The position numbers and the translations under genes are program-made. Shown here piece by piece: positions 16,225 to 24,698 of a DNA stretch of 64,000 nucleotides. The stretch's first letter is position 1; each line of letters opens with the position of its first letter. Below the pieces are notes generated by a model. The model made no database searches. It had not been told where the DNA came from and was given only the letters and a program-made list of their open reading frames with translations. Source of the stretch: Chloracidobacterium sp. N (GTDB lineage: Bacteria > Acidobacteriota > Blastocatellia > Chloracidobacteriales > Chloracidobacteriaceae); contig NZ_CP072643.1 of NCBI RefSeq assembly GCF_018304765.1, positions 62,001 to 126,000 on the forward strand. The letters run 5' to 3'.

Positions 16225-17673
16225 ATGTACACAAACGTCAACGAACTGCTCAGAGCCATGCGCCGGAGCCTGGCGGCGCATCCGGCTGAACGTGACACAC
16301 TCAAGGCGATTGCGACTATCGCACGACGCGACGGGCTGGAAGCCGGTATTGCTGCCTACGAAGACTGGAAGCAGTCACGGCTGGCAGGCGCGCCCGACGA
16401 TGCGGCAAAGCCTGCCCTGCCTGCCGCGTCATCGCCTGCCCCGGCGCACGTCAGCCAGCCGGACGGCCCAACCTGCACAGCCATAACGCAAGACGCGCCT
16501 TGTGGCATTACAGGGCAAAGTACACAGCCTGGCAAAGCGGATGCGCGGCAATCCGGCGCGCTGGAACCAACCCCGAAGGGAAATGACGCGCCGGATGACG
16601 CAACCCGCACCGGCGGCATTACAAAGCAAAGTACCCTGCCTAGCGAAGCGGACGCCGGCGCACTCCCGGCGGGTGAATCGTCACCGGCGGCGAAGTCGCG
16701 CTTCGAGCCGTTCGAGCCGGACGTGGAAGGAAGCATCGCCAACCTGGTGCGCCAGGCGTCCGGCAAGGCGTCCGGCAGGGCGTCCGGCACGTCACCGTCA
16801 ACCCCGGCGCACGCCCGCCAGACGGACACACAGCCTTCGGGCGCATCCAGACAGGCACAGACGCACGCTGAACCGGCGGTTGACACTTCACCTTCAGACG
16901 CGCCACAGAATGCGCCTGAAGGCACTACAAGGCAAAGTACACAGCCCGGCGAAGCAGCCAGCCAGCCGGATGACGCGCTGGTGCGGCTACGGGCGCAGAT
17001 TGACGGCTGCCTGGCGATGGAAACCAACCCGGCGCTACGGCTGTTTCTCGAACAGCTACGCCGGGACATCCACAAGTACCCGGCGGAGTTTGTGCATCAG
17101 GAACTCGAAGCGTACCTGCAACCCGGCACTCCCGGAGACTTCCTGGACCGGCTGGCGGCGCTGCACATGAGTTGGGCGCTGGACGACGTTGCCGTTGACC
17201 CGGACGGCAAGCGGCTGGTACGGGGGGACACCGGGGGGCGGAAGGCGATACTCGAATGCATCGAAGCCGCTTTCAGGGCAGAGACGGAACCTGTCGCACG
17301 CTGCTACCTGGCGAAGCTGGCGCGCAAAGCCGTCAGCAACCCGCCGGGAGCAGGCGAAGGGCTGGAGGGCTACATTGACGCACGTACCAGCCCGACGTGG
17401 CTGTGGCTGGCAGCCGTGTTCGTCACCGGCAGCCCCGAAGCCGCCTTCCAGTGGCGGTTGCAGGAAGCGCGCCGAAAGACAGCCGACGCCCGGCTGTCTG
17501 GCTACCTGGACAAGCTCGAACAGGAAGCGCGTGAAAGCCTGCCTATGGCCGTCTCGAAGCTGGAAGCCTTTATCGAGATTCTGGCGCTGACGGACGGCGC
17601 AACCCACACAATCCCGGCGCAGAACGCGCCAGAGACGATTACAGACGGCGCACAGCCGTGCGCTGTGGCATAA
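16225..17673 (+). CDS. Element protein with three embedded direct repeats; function unknown
   Basis: The protein has 482 residues from ATG at 16225, behind GGGGGGAG. Residues 1-55 are helical (NVNELLRAMRRSLAAHPAER). Residues 60-260 are Pro/Ala/Ser/Thr-rich and disordered, and include GITGQSTQPGKA, GITKQSTLPSEA and GTTRQSTQPGEA, each encoded by a copy of a 35-base direct repeat, plus a triplet ASGKASGRASGT. Residues 265-470 are helical again (LRAQIDGCLAMETNPALRLF; LEAYLQPGTPGDFLDRLAAL). I recognise no family. It follows the replication gene by 10 bp and precedes the TerS-like gene, so it is in the same transcription unit. The repeats look like DNA sites carried inside a gene. Confidence 0.75.
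   Translation: MYTNVNELLRAMRRSLAAHPAERDTLKAIATIARRDGLEAGIAAYEDWKQSRLAGAPDDAAKPALPAASSPAPAHVSQPDGPTCTAITQDAPCGITGQSTQPGKADARQSGALEPTPKGNDAPDDATRTGGITKQSTLPSEADAGALPAGESSPAAKSRFEPFEPDVEGSIANLVRQASGKASGRASGTSPSTPAHARQTDTQPSGASRQAQTHAEPAVDTSPSDAPQNAPEGTTRQSTQPGEAASQPDDALVRLRAQIDGCLAMETNPALRLFLEQLRRDIHKYPAEFVHQELEAYLQPGTPGDFLDRLAALHMSWALDDVAVDPDGKRLVRGDTGGRKAILECIEAAFRAETEPVARCYLAKLARKAVSNPPGAGEGLEGYIDARTSPTWLWLAAVFVTGSPEAAFQWRLQEARRKTADARLSGYLDKLEQEARESLPMAVSKLEAFIEILALTDGATHTIPAQNAPETITDGAQPCAVA
16504..16955. repeat. Three 35-bp intragenic direct repeats (iteron-like)
   Basis: Copies lie at 16504-16538, 16615-16649 and 16921-16955. Each starts GGCATTACA or GGCACTACA, has the shared core GCAAAGTAC in the middle and ends GCAAAGC or GCGAAGC. 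They are in the same reading frame and orientation. Spacings are 111 and 306 bases. Identity is highest in the core, and some changes are synonymous while others change the amino acid. Confidence 0.75.
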
Positions 17674-17695
17674 CCGACTGACGAGGTAACAAGCT

Positions 17696-18214
17696 ATGCC
17701 AAGACTATCGCGTGACACATGGGCGCAGATTCGTGCGGAACGGGAAGCCGGATTGAGCTTCGGGCTGCTGGCATCCCGGTACGGTATTGACAAGGCAGCT
17801 ATTGTCCGGCGCGCCAAAGCCGAAGGTTGGGGCGATGGGACGGACGCGGCGGAACTGGTGCGGCGCAAAGCCATGGCGCAAGTCACCGGCACAGCCGTCA
17901 CCGACCCGGAAAAAAGGGCGGCGGCGATTGACGCGGCGGCGGAACTGGCGGCGGACGTTATCCGGCGTCATCAGGCGGAAACCCGGGAAGTGTACGAGCT
18001 GCTCTGGAGCGCCCTGGAAATGCACCGGGCGGCGGAGACGCTGGACGAAAAACGGCTGGCCTTCGAGACGCTCAAGGCGGCAAAGATTTCCAGCGAGACG
18101 TTGACCAACCTGCAACGGATGGAGCGCATCAGCCACGGGCTGGATGACGCCACGGGCAAGACGGAAATCGTCATCGAACGGAGCTACGGGGTGATGGAGC
18201 CGGGCGCGGCATAG
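17696..18214 (+). CDS. Terminase small-subunit-like DNA-binding protein
   Basis: The protein has 172 residues with GAGG upstream. Residues 1-45 form a helix-turn-helix: SRDTWAQIRAEREAGLSFGL, LASRYGIDKAAIVRRAKAEG. The rest is helical and charged, ending in LKAAKISSETLTNLQRMERI and SHGLDD. This layout (an N-terminal HTH that reads like a resolvase/terminase recognition domain, then an oligomerisation region ending in LxxLxxLERxxxGLDD) is common in phage terminase small subunits. In satellites a lone TerS redirects helper-phage packaging, and no large subunit or capsid gene is present here. A transcription regulator is the main alternative. It is the last gene before an intrinsic terminator. Confidence 0.6.
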   Translation: MPRLSRDTWAQIRAEREAGLSFGLLASRYGIDKAAIVRRAKAEGWGDGTDAAELVRRKAMAQVTGTAVTDPEKRAAAIDAAAELAADVIRRHQAETREVYELLWSALEMHRAAETLDEKRLAFETLKAAKISSETLTNLQRMERISHGLDDATGKTEIVIERSYGVMEPGAA

Positions 18215-18245
18215 CGTCCGTCGGAGTCAGCCCGTCCGACCCCAC

Positions 18246-18273
18246 AGCCGGCAGGGATGCCGGCTTTTCTTTT
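18246..18273 (+). terminator. Intrinsic terminator of the element operon
   Basis: AGCCGGCA (18246-18253), a GGGA loop and TGCCGGCT (18258-18265) form a perfect 8-bp stem, followed by TTTCTTTT. It lies 32 bases after the TerS-like stop codon. A 16-base T-rich unit ending GCGCCGT is repeated in tandem just after it (18266-18297). Confidence 0.85.
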
Positions 18274-18369
18274 GCGCCGTTTTTCTTTTGCGCCGTACCG
18301 AAGCCCTGGCGCGCCGGCTGCAGGGCAGAAGTCACCCCTGACGGACGGACGGAAACCCGCCCGATTTCC

Positions 18370-18394
18370 CAAAACCGGCTACATAGTGGCTACA
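18370..18394. repeat. Right copy of the 25-bp subterminal repeat
   Basis: This block matches 10259-10283 in 24 of 25 bases and in the same orientation. It contains two GGCTACA units separated by TAGT. It lies 61 bp inside the right attachment repeat, so the two copies flank the ends of the element and are likely arm-type sites. Confidence 0.65.
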
Positions 18395-18452
18395 TCGTTT
18401 GGCTGCGACTGCGTTTGCTGCTTTTGAACTCTCCGTAAACTGTTGATTTTAT

Positions 18453-18528
<76 letters not shown>

Positions 18529-18726
18529 ATATACCTGATCTGTCACGTGCACTGACCGGCTGCCCGGCCACTGCGCCATCCCGATGCCACCCTTGTTCCA
18601 ATGTTCCAAGTACCAGCGTTGCACCGGAAGCTTGTCAGCAACGTGCGACCTTACGTTTTCCCTCGCCCGCTGTCAATGATGACCTTCAATCTTTGAAGCT
18701 TCCAGTGAAACTTCGCTACCCCCCCC

Positions 18727-19854
18727 CTACCGGAACGACCGCGCCAGCCACGCCCATTCGCGCCGCCCAAACAAACCCTGCGGACGTACGATCATCAGCC
18801 CAATCAGAAGCAGTGAATACAACACCATCCGATAGTCAGGCAGATTCGCCAGAAATGGCGCCACCTCAATCACTGCCGGCGGCAGGATGCGTGTCAGATC
18901 ACGCAGGGCTTCAGGCAAAACCGTCAGTGTCGCCGCGCCGACAATCGCCCCGGAAATGCTCCCCAGCCCGCCCAGAACAATCATCGTCACCATCTCAACC
19001 GAACGCAGAAAGGTAAACGAACCCGGATTCAGATAGTTGTCATAGTGCGCATATAACCCTCCCGCAATGCCCGTCAGCGCCGCGCTGATGACAAAGGCCG
19101 TCGTTTTGGCCTGCGTCGTGTCAATGCCCATCGCCGCCGCCGCAATTTCGTTTTCACGCAGCGCCGCCAGACTGCGCCCGAAACTGGAATAGGCCAGGCG
19201 TCCCACGGCGAGCGTCGTCAACACGGCCGCCAGCGAGACCCAGAAAAACATCGTGTCTTCGAGAAACAGGGCAAACCGCTGATCCGGTAACTGCCCCGGT
19301 ACATCCGGCCCCTGGGCAATGTTCGTAAAACCCAGCGCACCGCCAGTCGGCTCGATGTTCAACAGCACAACCCGGATGATTTCCCCAAACCCCAGCGTCA
19401 CGATCGCCAGATAGTCGCCCCGCAGGCGCAGCGTCGGCAGCCCGACCAACCACCCCGCCAGTCCACTGGCAAAAGCCCCCACCATCAGGGACACCAGCAG
19501 CCGTACCGCGTGAACCGGCCACCCCGGCAGCCCCTCCAGCAGGGCCACGAACGGCCCCCCGCCAAAGTGTGTCACCGCGCCGGCCGCGTACGCGCCAATC
19601 GCCATGAAACCCGCATGCCCGATGGAAAACTGTCCGGCGCAGCCGTTGACCAGCGTCAGGCTCACGGCCAGGATGATGGAAATGCCCACCAGCGTCAGAA
19701 CCCGCAGGTAGTACTCCGACAACCCATAGCCGCCTACCCCATGGACGAACGCCTGGTTGAGCAAAAACAACCCCGCCACCAGCCCGATGGCGCTCAGCCA
19801 GGACCGTCCGGACGGTGATGTGCGAGAGGGGGCGTCTGCTTGTAGCTGATGCAT
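18727..19854 (-). CDS. LivM-type ABC transporter permease (branched-chain amino acid family)
   Basis: The protein has 375 residues from the ATG at 19854; a longer frame to 19956 lacks support. There are about nine membrane segments. The family signature is clear: GISIILAVSLTLVNGCAGQF, SIGHAGFMAIGAYAAG, LPTLRLRGDYLAIVTLGFGE, then GRSLAALRENEIAAAAMGID (the EAA-like loop that contacts the ATPase), and GGLGSISGAIVGA. It would form the inner-membrane channel with a LivH partner and LivG/LivF ATPases. None of those, nor a binding protein, is next to it, so it is an isolated permease gene. It is divergent from the APC permease, with 162 bp between. Confidence 0.88.
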   Translation of the reverse strand: MHQLQADAPSRTSPSGRSWLSAIGLVAGLFLLNQAFVHGVGGYGLSEYYLRVLTLVGISIILAVSLTLVNGCAGQFSIGHAGFMAIGAYAAGAVTHFGGGPFVALLEGLPGWPVHAVRLLVSLMVGAFASGLAGWLVGLPTLRLRGDYLAIVTLGFGEIIRVVLLNIEPTGGALGFTNIAQGPDVPGQLPDQRFALFLEDTMFFWVSLAAVLTTLAVGRLAYSSFGRSLAALRENEIAAAAMGIDTTQAKTTAFVISAALTGIAGGLYAHYDNYLNPGSFTFLRSVEMVTMIVLGGLGSISGAIVGAATLTVLPEALRDLTRILPPAVIEVAPFLANLPDYRMVLYSLLLIGLMIVRPQGLFGRREWAWLARSFR

Positions 19855-20016
19855 ACAAACCAAGTTTTTGCAACCAGGTGCCGTTCGCGCTATGTTGCCG
19901 CTTACCGGCAACGTCAGCCCAGAACCAGCCACAGAGGGAACCGTACCACTGTCCACGGGCGTCTGTGTCGGCTGCTTGACCTGAACATTTCAACCGAACT
20001 GATAGAGGAGTGCAGC

Positions 20017-21477
20017 GTGGCAAATCAGCTCTTCGTCGTCAAATCCATTGATGAACTGCAAGCCCAGTCATCACCAGAACACAGCTCGCTCAAACGAACC
20101 CTTGGACCCTTCAACCTGATTACCCTGGGCATCGGCGCTATCATCGGTGCCGGACTGTTTTCCATCACCGGCCTCGCAGCAGGCAACAACGCCGGGCCGG
20201 CCGTCACCATTTCCTTCATCATCGCCGCTGTCGGCTGTCTTTTTGCCGGCCTCTGCTATGCCGAGTTTGCTGCGATGATTCCGGTTGCCGGAAGCGCCTA
20301 CACCTACTCGTACGCCACCATGGGCGAACTCATCGCCTGGACGATTGGCTGGGACCTCGTGCTGGAATATGCCGTCGGCGCGGCCACCGTCTCTATAAGC
20401 TGGTCACGCTATCTGGTGAAGTTCCTGGAGTACTACAACGTGGCGCTGCCACCCCAACTCACTATGTCGCCCTTTGATTCCATCACCACGGCCAACGGCA
20501 CGACCATCACCGGCGTCGTCAACCTGCCGGCGGTGTTCATCGTCGTGGCCATGTCGCTCATTCTCATCAAGGGAACTCAGGAATCCGCCCTGGTCAACAA
20601 CCTCATCGTGGCGCTCAAGGTCGGCGTCGTGCTGGCGTTCATCGGGCTGGGCTGGGCCTTCATCGAGCCGAAAAACTATGAACCCTACATCCCACCCAAC
20701 ACGGGTGAGTTCGGCAGCTTCGGCTGGAGCGGCATCATCCGCGCCGCCGGAATCATCTTCTTTGCCTACATCGGTTTCGATGCCGTTTCGACGGCCGCCC
20801 AGGAAGCCCGTAACCCACAGCGCGACATGCCGATTGGCATTCTCGGCTCGCTCGGTATCTGTACCGTGCTCTACATCCTGTTTGCGCACGTGATGACCGG
20901 GCTGGCGCACTACTCGGAGTTCAAGGGCGTCGAGGGAATTGCACCGGTGGCGACGGCCATTGCCCATACGCCCTACAAGTGGCTCAACCAGGGCATCATC
21001 CTCGCCATTCTCGCCGGCTACGCCTCGGTCATCCTGGTGATGTTGCTGGGACAGTCGCGGGTCTTTTTCTCGATGTCCTACGACGGGCTGCTGCCGAAGA
21101 TTTTTTCGGAAGTGCACCCGTACTTCCGTACGCCGTGGAAGTCCAACGCGCTGTTTGCCGTTTTCGTCAGCCTCTTTGCCGCCTTTGTGCCGGCGCGCGT
21201 CGTGGGTGAGATGACCAGCATTGGCACGCTGTTCGCCTTCATTCTGGTGTGCGCCGGGATCATCGTGCTGCGCTACACGCAGCCGGAGCGGGAGCGGCCC
21301 TTCAGGACGCCTTTCGTGCCGGTCGTGCCGGCGCTAGGGATTCTGGTGTGCTTTGGCATGATGGCCGCCCTGCCCCTCGACACCTGGCTGCGGCTCGTCA
21401 TCTGGATGGCTGCCGGCTATGTCATCTACTTCAACTATGGCATCCGGCACAGCAGACTGAAGCCGGCTGAAAGCTAG
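20017..21477 (+). CDS. Amino acid permease, APC superfamily (cationic-amino-acid-transporter-like)
   Basis: The protein has 486 residues from GTG at 20017, chosen because GAGGAG ends 6 bases upstream; the frame could open at 19849 but that part is not protein-like. Twelve or so membrane spans are visible. TLGPFNLITLGIGAIIGAGL and FSITGLAAGNNAGPAVTISF match the substrate-binding first helix (GIGAIIGAG) of APC transporters of the CAT/YfnA type, and IGFDAVSTAAQEARNPQRDM matches the helix 6 to 7 region (GFD..ST..EE..NP). It should import amino acids with protons or exchange them. The exact substrate cannot be read from sequence. Confidence 0.9.
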   Translation: MANQLFVVKSIDELQAQSSPEHSSLKRTLGPFNLITLGIGAIIGAGLFSITGLAAGNNAGPAVTISFIIAAVGCLFAGLCYAEFAAMIPVAGSAYTYSYATMGELIAWTIGWDLVLEYAVGAATVSISWSRYLVKFLEYYNVALPPQLTMSPFDSITTANGTTITGVVNLPAVFIVVAMSLILIKGTQESALVNNLIVALKVGVVLAFIGLGWAFIEPKNYEPYIPPNTGEFGSFGWSGIIRAAGIIFFAYIGFDAVSTAAQEARNPQRDMPIGILGSLGICTVLYILFAHVMTGLAHYSEFKGVEGIAPVATAIAHTPYKWLNQGIILAILAGYASVILVMLLGQSRVFFSMSYDGLLPKIFSEVHPYFRTPWKSNALFAVFVSLFAAFVPARVVGEMTSIGTLFAFILVCAGIIVLRYTQPERERPFRTPFVPVVPALGILVCFGMMAALPLDTWLRLVIWMAAGYVIYFNYGIRHSRLKPAES

Positions 21478-21484
21478 CCCGGCC

Positions 21485-21510
21485 GGTCGGCGCTTGAGGT
21501 CGGCGCTTGA
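21485..21510. repeat. 13-bp tandem duplication between convergent genes
   Basis: GGTCGGCGCTTGA occurs twice head to tail (21485-21497 and 21498-21510), just after the permease stop. It looks like a simple duplication; I see no clear terminator hairpin here. Confidence 0.7.
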
Positions 21511-21588
21511 GAACGCTGGGACGGAAACCCCTTCCGGCGAGTAGCTACAGTCAAGGTGTGGTCAGGCTTACAGTGACATCCTTTGGTT

Positions 21589-22899
21589 TCAGGCCTTGAC
21601 CACCTTATGCAACAACTCGGCCGGCAGCCCGGCGCAGGCATTGCGGGTGTCCACGACAAGCCGGGCATGCCGGACGACAAAACCGTAATCCAGCCCGTCG
21701 TGCGCCGTACAAATCACCACGGCGTCACTGTGCGCCAAAACCGCTTCGGTCAACGGAACCGATGGCGTGCCGGCATAGGCCGGATATTCCCGCATGGCCG
21801 GGGCGACCGGGATGTACGGGTCATGAAACTGTACGTTCGCCTGCCGGGCGCGCAGCAGGTCCCAGATGGCAAAGGTCGGGGACTCGCGTGGGTCGTCCAC
21901 GTTTTTTTTGTAGGCCAGCCCCAGCAGCAGGATGTTGGCTCCGCGCAGCGCGCGGCCGCAATCCGACAGGGCCTCCAGCAGGCGTGTCACCACATAGCGC
22001 GGCATGCTGGTGTTGATGTCGCCGGCCAGCTCCACAAACTTGGTCTGCACGCCAAACTCCCGTGCCTTCCACGTCAGGTAAAACGGGTCAATGGGGATGC
22101 AGTGCCCGCCAAGGCCCGGCCCCGGCTCGAACTTCATGAAGCCAAACGGCTTGGTTTTGGCGGCGTCCAGAACTTCCCACACATCAATGCCCATGGCGTC
22201 GAAGACCATTTTGAGTTCGTTGACCATGGCGATGTTGACGCAGCGGAAGATGTTTTCGACGAGTTTCGTGGCCTCGGCCACGCGCGTCGAAGAAACCGGC
22301 ACCATGGTTTGCACCGCGTGGCGGTACAGCCGGATGCCGGCCGCCAGGCAGTCGGAGGTCAGGCCGCCAATGACCTTGGGAATGTTGCGCGTCCCGAAGT
22401 CGGGATTGCCGGGGTCTTCACGCTCCGGCGAATAGACCACATGAAAGTCACGTCCGGCGCGCAATCCTGACCCCCGTTCGAGCCGGGGCACGAGTTCTTC
22501 TTCGGTCGTTCCAGGATAGGTCGTGGATTCCAGACTGACGAGTTGCCCGGCCCGCAGATGCGGGGCAACGGCTTCAGCCGTCTGAATGATGAAGGACAGG
22601 TCCGGCTCACGGTGCGCCGTCAGCGGCGTGGGAACGCAGATCAGGATCGCTTCCACGTCGGCAAGCCGGGCCACATCAGCCGTCGCCTGGAACTGCCCGG
22701 TCGCCACGGCTTCGGCAATCACGGCTGCCGGGACGTTTCTGATATAACTCCGCCCGGCATTGAGGGCTGTGACCTTGTGCTGGTCAATGTCAAAGCCGAT
22801 GACCCGGCAGCCGCTGCGCAGAAACTGTACGGCCAGCGGCAGCCCAACGTAGCCCAGACCAACGATGCCGACGGTCGGACAAGCCATGTGTTGTGACAT
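21589..22899 (-). CDS. Nucleotide-sugar dehydrogenase (UDP-GlcNAc/UDP-ManNAc 6-dehydrogenase, WbpA/WecC-like)
   Basis: The protein has 436 residues from ATG at 22899, with GAGGAG 5 bases upstream. The N-terminal Rossmann motif is TVGIVGLGYVGLPLAVQFL. ESTTYPGTTEEELVPRLE and YSPEREDPGNPDF belong to the UDP-HexNAc 6-dehydrogenase subgroup. The catalytic cysteine is in GPGLGGHCIPIDPFYL and the central helix has KLVENIFRCVNIAMVNELK. It would oxidise a UDP-N-acetylhexosamine twice with NAD to the uronic acid, feeding polysaccharide synthesis. It stands alone here, about 10 kb before the exopolysaccharide cluster. Distinguishing GlcNAc from ManNAc specificity is not possible by eye. Confidence 0.88.
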   Translation of the reverse strand: MSQHMACPTVGIVGLGYVGLPLAVQFLRSGCRVIGFDIDQHKVTALNAGRSYIRNVPAAVIAEAVATGQFQATADVARLADVEAILICVPTPLTAHREPDLSFIIQTAEAVAPHLRAGQLVSLESTTYPGTTEEELVPRLERGSGLRAGRDFHVVYSPEREDPGNPDFGTRNIPKVIGGLTSDCLAAGIRLYRHAVQTMVPVSSTRVAEATKLVENIFRCVNIAMVNELKMVFDAMGIDVWEVLDAAKTKPFGFMKFEPGPGLGGHCIPIDPFYLTWKAREFGVQTKFVELAGDINTSMPRYVVTRLLEALSDCGRALRGANILLLGLAYKKNVDDPRESPTFAIWDLLRARQANVQFHDPYIPVAPAMREYPAYAGTPSVPLTEAVLAHSDAVVICTAHDGLDYGFVVRHARLVVDTRNACAGLPAELLHKVVKA

Positions 22900-23135
22900 G
22901 AAGGCTCCTCGAAACTCCACCAGGTTGCACAAGGCCGCCGGACAGGCGGCTGCGCCACGATACTGTGCCAGAAGGCAAGGTTGAAGTTGTAGGGAACTTG
23001 TGACGGTCAGGGCTGCCCGTCAATTCCGCAACAACCCGACAGTGCCCTATGCTTGCCCGCCGGCAGATACATCCGTGACCCGGCGGCGTCGGTTGCCGAA
23101 CCTGGTCAGTCCCGGAGGTGGGGTCCGTTTCGGCT

Positions 23136-24698
23136 ATGGCCTTGAAACTGCATACCCGGACAACGTTGTTGGCCTCGGCGCTCACGATTGCCGTCCTGGG
23201 CGCTTTTGTGTGGCTGTCGAACCGTGAACTGGCACGGCTGCTCCGCGATGAACAACGGGTGTGGGTCAAACTCCACGCTGTCACGCTCGCCGAGCAGATT
23301 GCGCGCCTGCCCAACGAACAGACCGGTCTCAACCGCCTTGTGGCGCTGTCCAAGCAGGCGCGGCCCGACGCCCTGGGTATCCGGGTCTGGGAGCGGTCGG
23401 GGAAAAGCTACCAGGTCGTCACGGCCCTGGTCGAAGACGACCTGCCGCCGCCGGACCCGGCTGCCATCGCCAATGCGCTGCGGACGCCGGTCATGACGAA
23501 CCTGCCCACTCAACTGCGTCTGAACGGCAGCGGCGGAGATGCCTACTGGATATGCGTGCCCATCAAACGGGCCGGTCGGCCCGAAGGCGCAGTGGAATAC
23601 ATCGAGCGAATTGGTCTCGCCACAGCCGTACTGACCCGTTACCGCACCCTTGCCCTGTGGTTCGCTCTGGGCTGCGTGCTGGCCATCACCCTGGCGATGA
23701 ACTGGCTCTTCCGCCGGACGGTCTATGCGCCCATCGAGCGCCTGCTGGCCGCCATGCAGCGCGTGCAGGAAGGTGATCTTTCCGCCACGGTGGAAGTCCG
23801 CACCCAGGATGAACTGGGACGGCTCGCCGACGGCTACAACCGGATGCTGGCGCAGGTCCGCGCCATGACCGACGAACGCGAGCAGCAGCGCCAGGAACTG
23901 GAAGCCCGTGTGGCCGAAGCCACGGCCGAGCTTTCTGAACGCAATACCCAACTTGAAACGCTCAACCGCGAACTGTGGGAAATGACCCGTCGCCTGACCG
24001 ACATGGAGCGTCTGGCGGCGGCTGGACAGACGGCAGCCCAGTTGGCCCACGAGGTGGGCACACCGCTCAACCTCATCAGCGGACACGTGCAGCTTCTCGG
24101 CGCTGACCTCAACGGCAATCCCAGGGCCCAGGCCCGACTCGAAACCATCAGCCTGCAAATCGAGCGCATTGAGCGCATCGTACGGACGATGCTCGACCGA
24201 ACCCGGGCCGACACCAGCGAACACCAGTTGCTTGACCTGAACGCTGTCCTGCGCCGGACGTTCGAGCTGATCCAGCCGGCCCTGACCCTGCGCCACATCC
24301 ATCTGGTGACACAGCTCAGCCCGACGCCGCTGCCCGTGCGCGGCACGGTGGATCAGCTCCAGCAGGTCTTCATCAACCTGTTCAACAACGCCATGGACGC
24401 CATGCCTTCCGGTGGGCAGCTCACCGTGACCAGCGCCCGGTGGGAAACCGGAACGGGCGTGGAACACTTCGTCATCGAGGCGCGTGACACCGGACAGGGC
24501 ATGCCCGAAAGCGTACGGACACGCATTTTTGAACCTTTCTTCACGACCAAACCGCGTGGGAGCGGAACCGGACTGGGCCTCGTGGTGGCCCGGCAGATCG
24601 TCCGCGAACATGGCGGAGACATGACGGTGATGAGCCAGCCGGAGCAGGGAACGACCGTCCGGCTTACCTTCCCGCCGGCGACGGAGCCACGCCCATGA
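23136..24698 (+). CDS. Membrane sensor histidine kinase (NtrB/ZraS-like, with HAMP)
   Basis: The protein has 520 residues from ATG at 23136; a GTG six codons earlier is possible. A first membrane helix lies at about residues 9-27 and a second near 170-190, bracketing a periplasmic sensor domain of about 145 residues. A HAMP domain follows (RTVYAPIERLLAAMQRVQEG), then a coiled coil. The H box is AAQLAHEVGTPLNLISGHVQ with the phosphorylated His at residue 305. ATP-binding boxes follow: NLFNNAMDAMPSGGQL (N), ARDTGQGMP (G1), FEPFFTTKPRGSGTGLGL (F/G2). It overlaps the next gene by 4 bases (ATGA), so kinase and regulator are translationally coupled. The signal is unknown. Confidence 0.9.
   Translation: MALKLHTRTTLLASALTIAVLGAFVWLSNRELARLLRDEQRVWVKLHAVTLAEQIARLPNEQTGLNRLVALSKQARPDALGIRVWERSGKSYQVVTALVEDDLPPPDPAAIANALRTPVMTNLPTQLRLNGSGGDAYWICVPIKRAGRPEGAVEYIERIGLATAVLTRYRTLALWFALGCVLAITLAMNWLFRRTVYAPIERLLAAMQRVQEGDLSATVEVRTQDELGRLADGYNRMLAQVRAMTDEREQQRQELEARVAEATAELSERNTQLETLNRELWEMTRRLTDMERLAAAGQTAAQLAHEVGTPLNLISGHVQLLGADLNGNPRAQARLETISLQIERIERIVRTMLDRTRADTSEHQLLDLNAVLRRTFELIQPALTLRHIHLVTQLSPTPLPVRGTVDQLQQVFINLFNNAMDAMPSGGQLTVTSARWETGTGVEHFVIEARDTGQGMPESVRTRIFEPFFTTKPRGSGTGLGLVVARQIVREHGGDMTVMSQPEQGTTVRLTFPPATEPRP

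Noticed and set aside
16757-16793. Triplicated 12-base unit (GCGTCCGGCAAG type) in the 16225 gene
   Set aside because: It is a short simple-sequence expansion in a disordered region; not a CRISPR or a likely protein site by itself.
19976-20005. TTGACC-N18-TGATAG as a promoter for the amino acid permease
   Set aside because: Transcription would start within or just before the ribosome binding site and about 5 bases before the start codon, so it is probably coincidental.
20404-21117. Minus-strand frame of 237 codons opposite the amino acid permease
   Set aside because: Its composition is charged and motif-free, as expected from the antisense of a membrane protein gene; the APC motifs are on the plus strand.
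23106-24611. Minus-strand frame of 501 codons opposite the histidine kinase
   Set aside because: The plus strand has all kinase boxes; the antisense product shows no recognisable domain.
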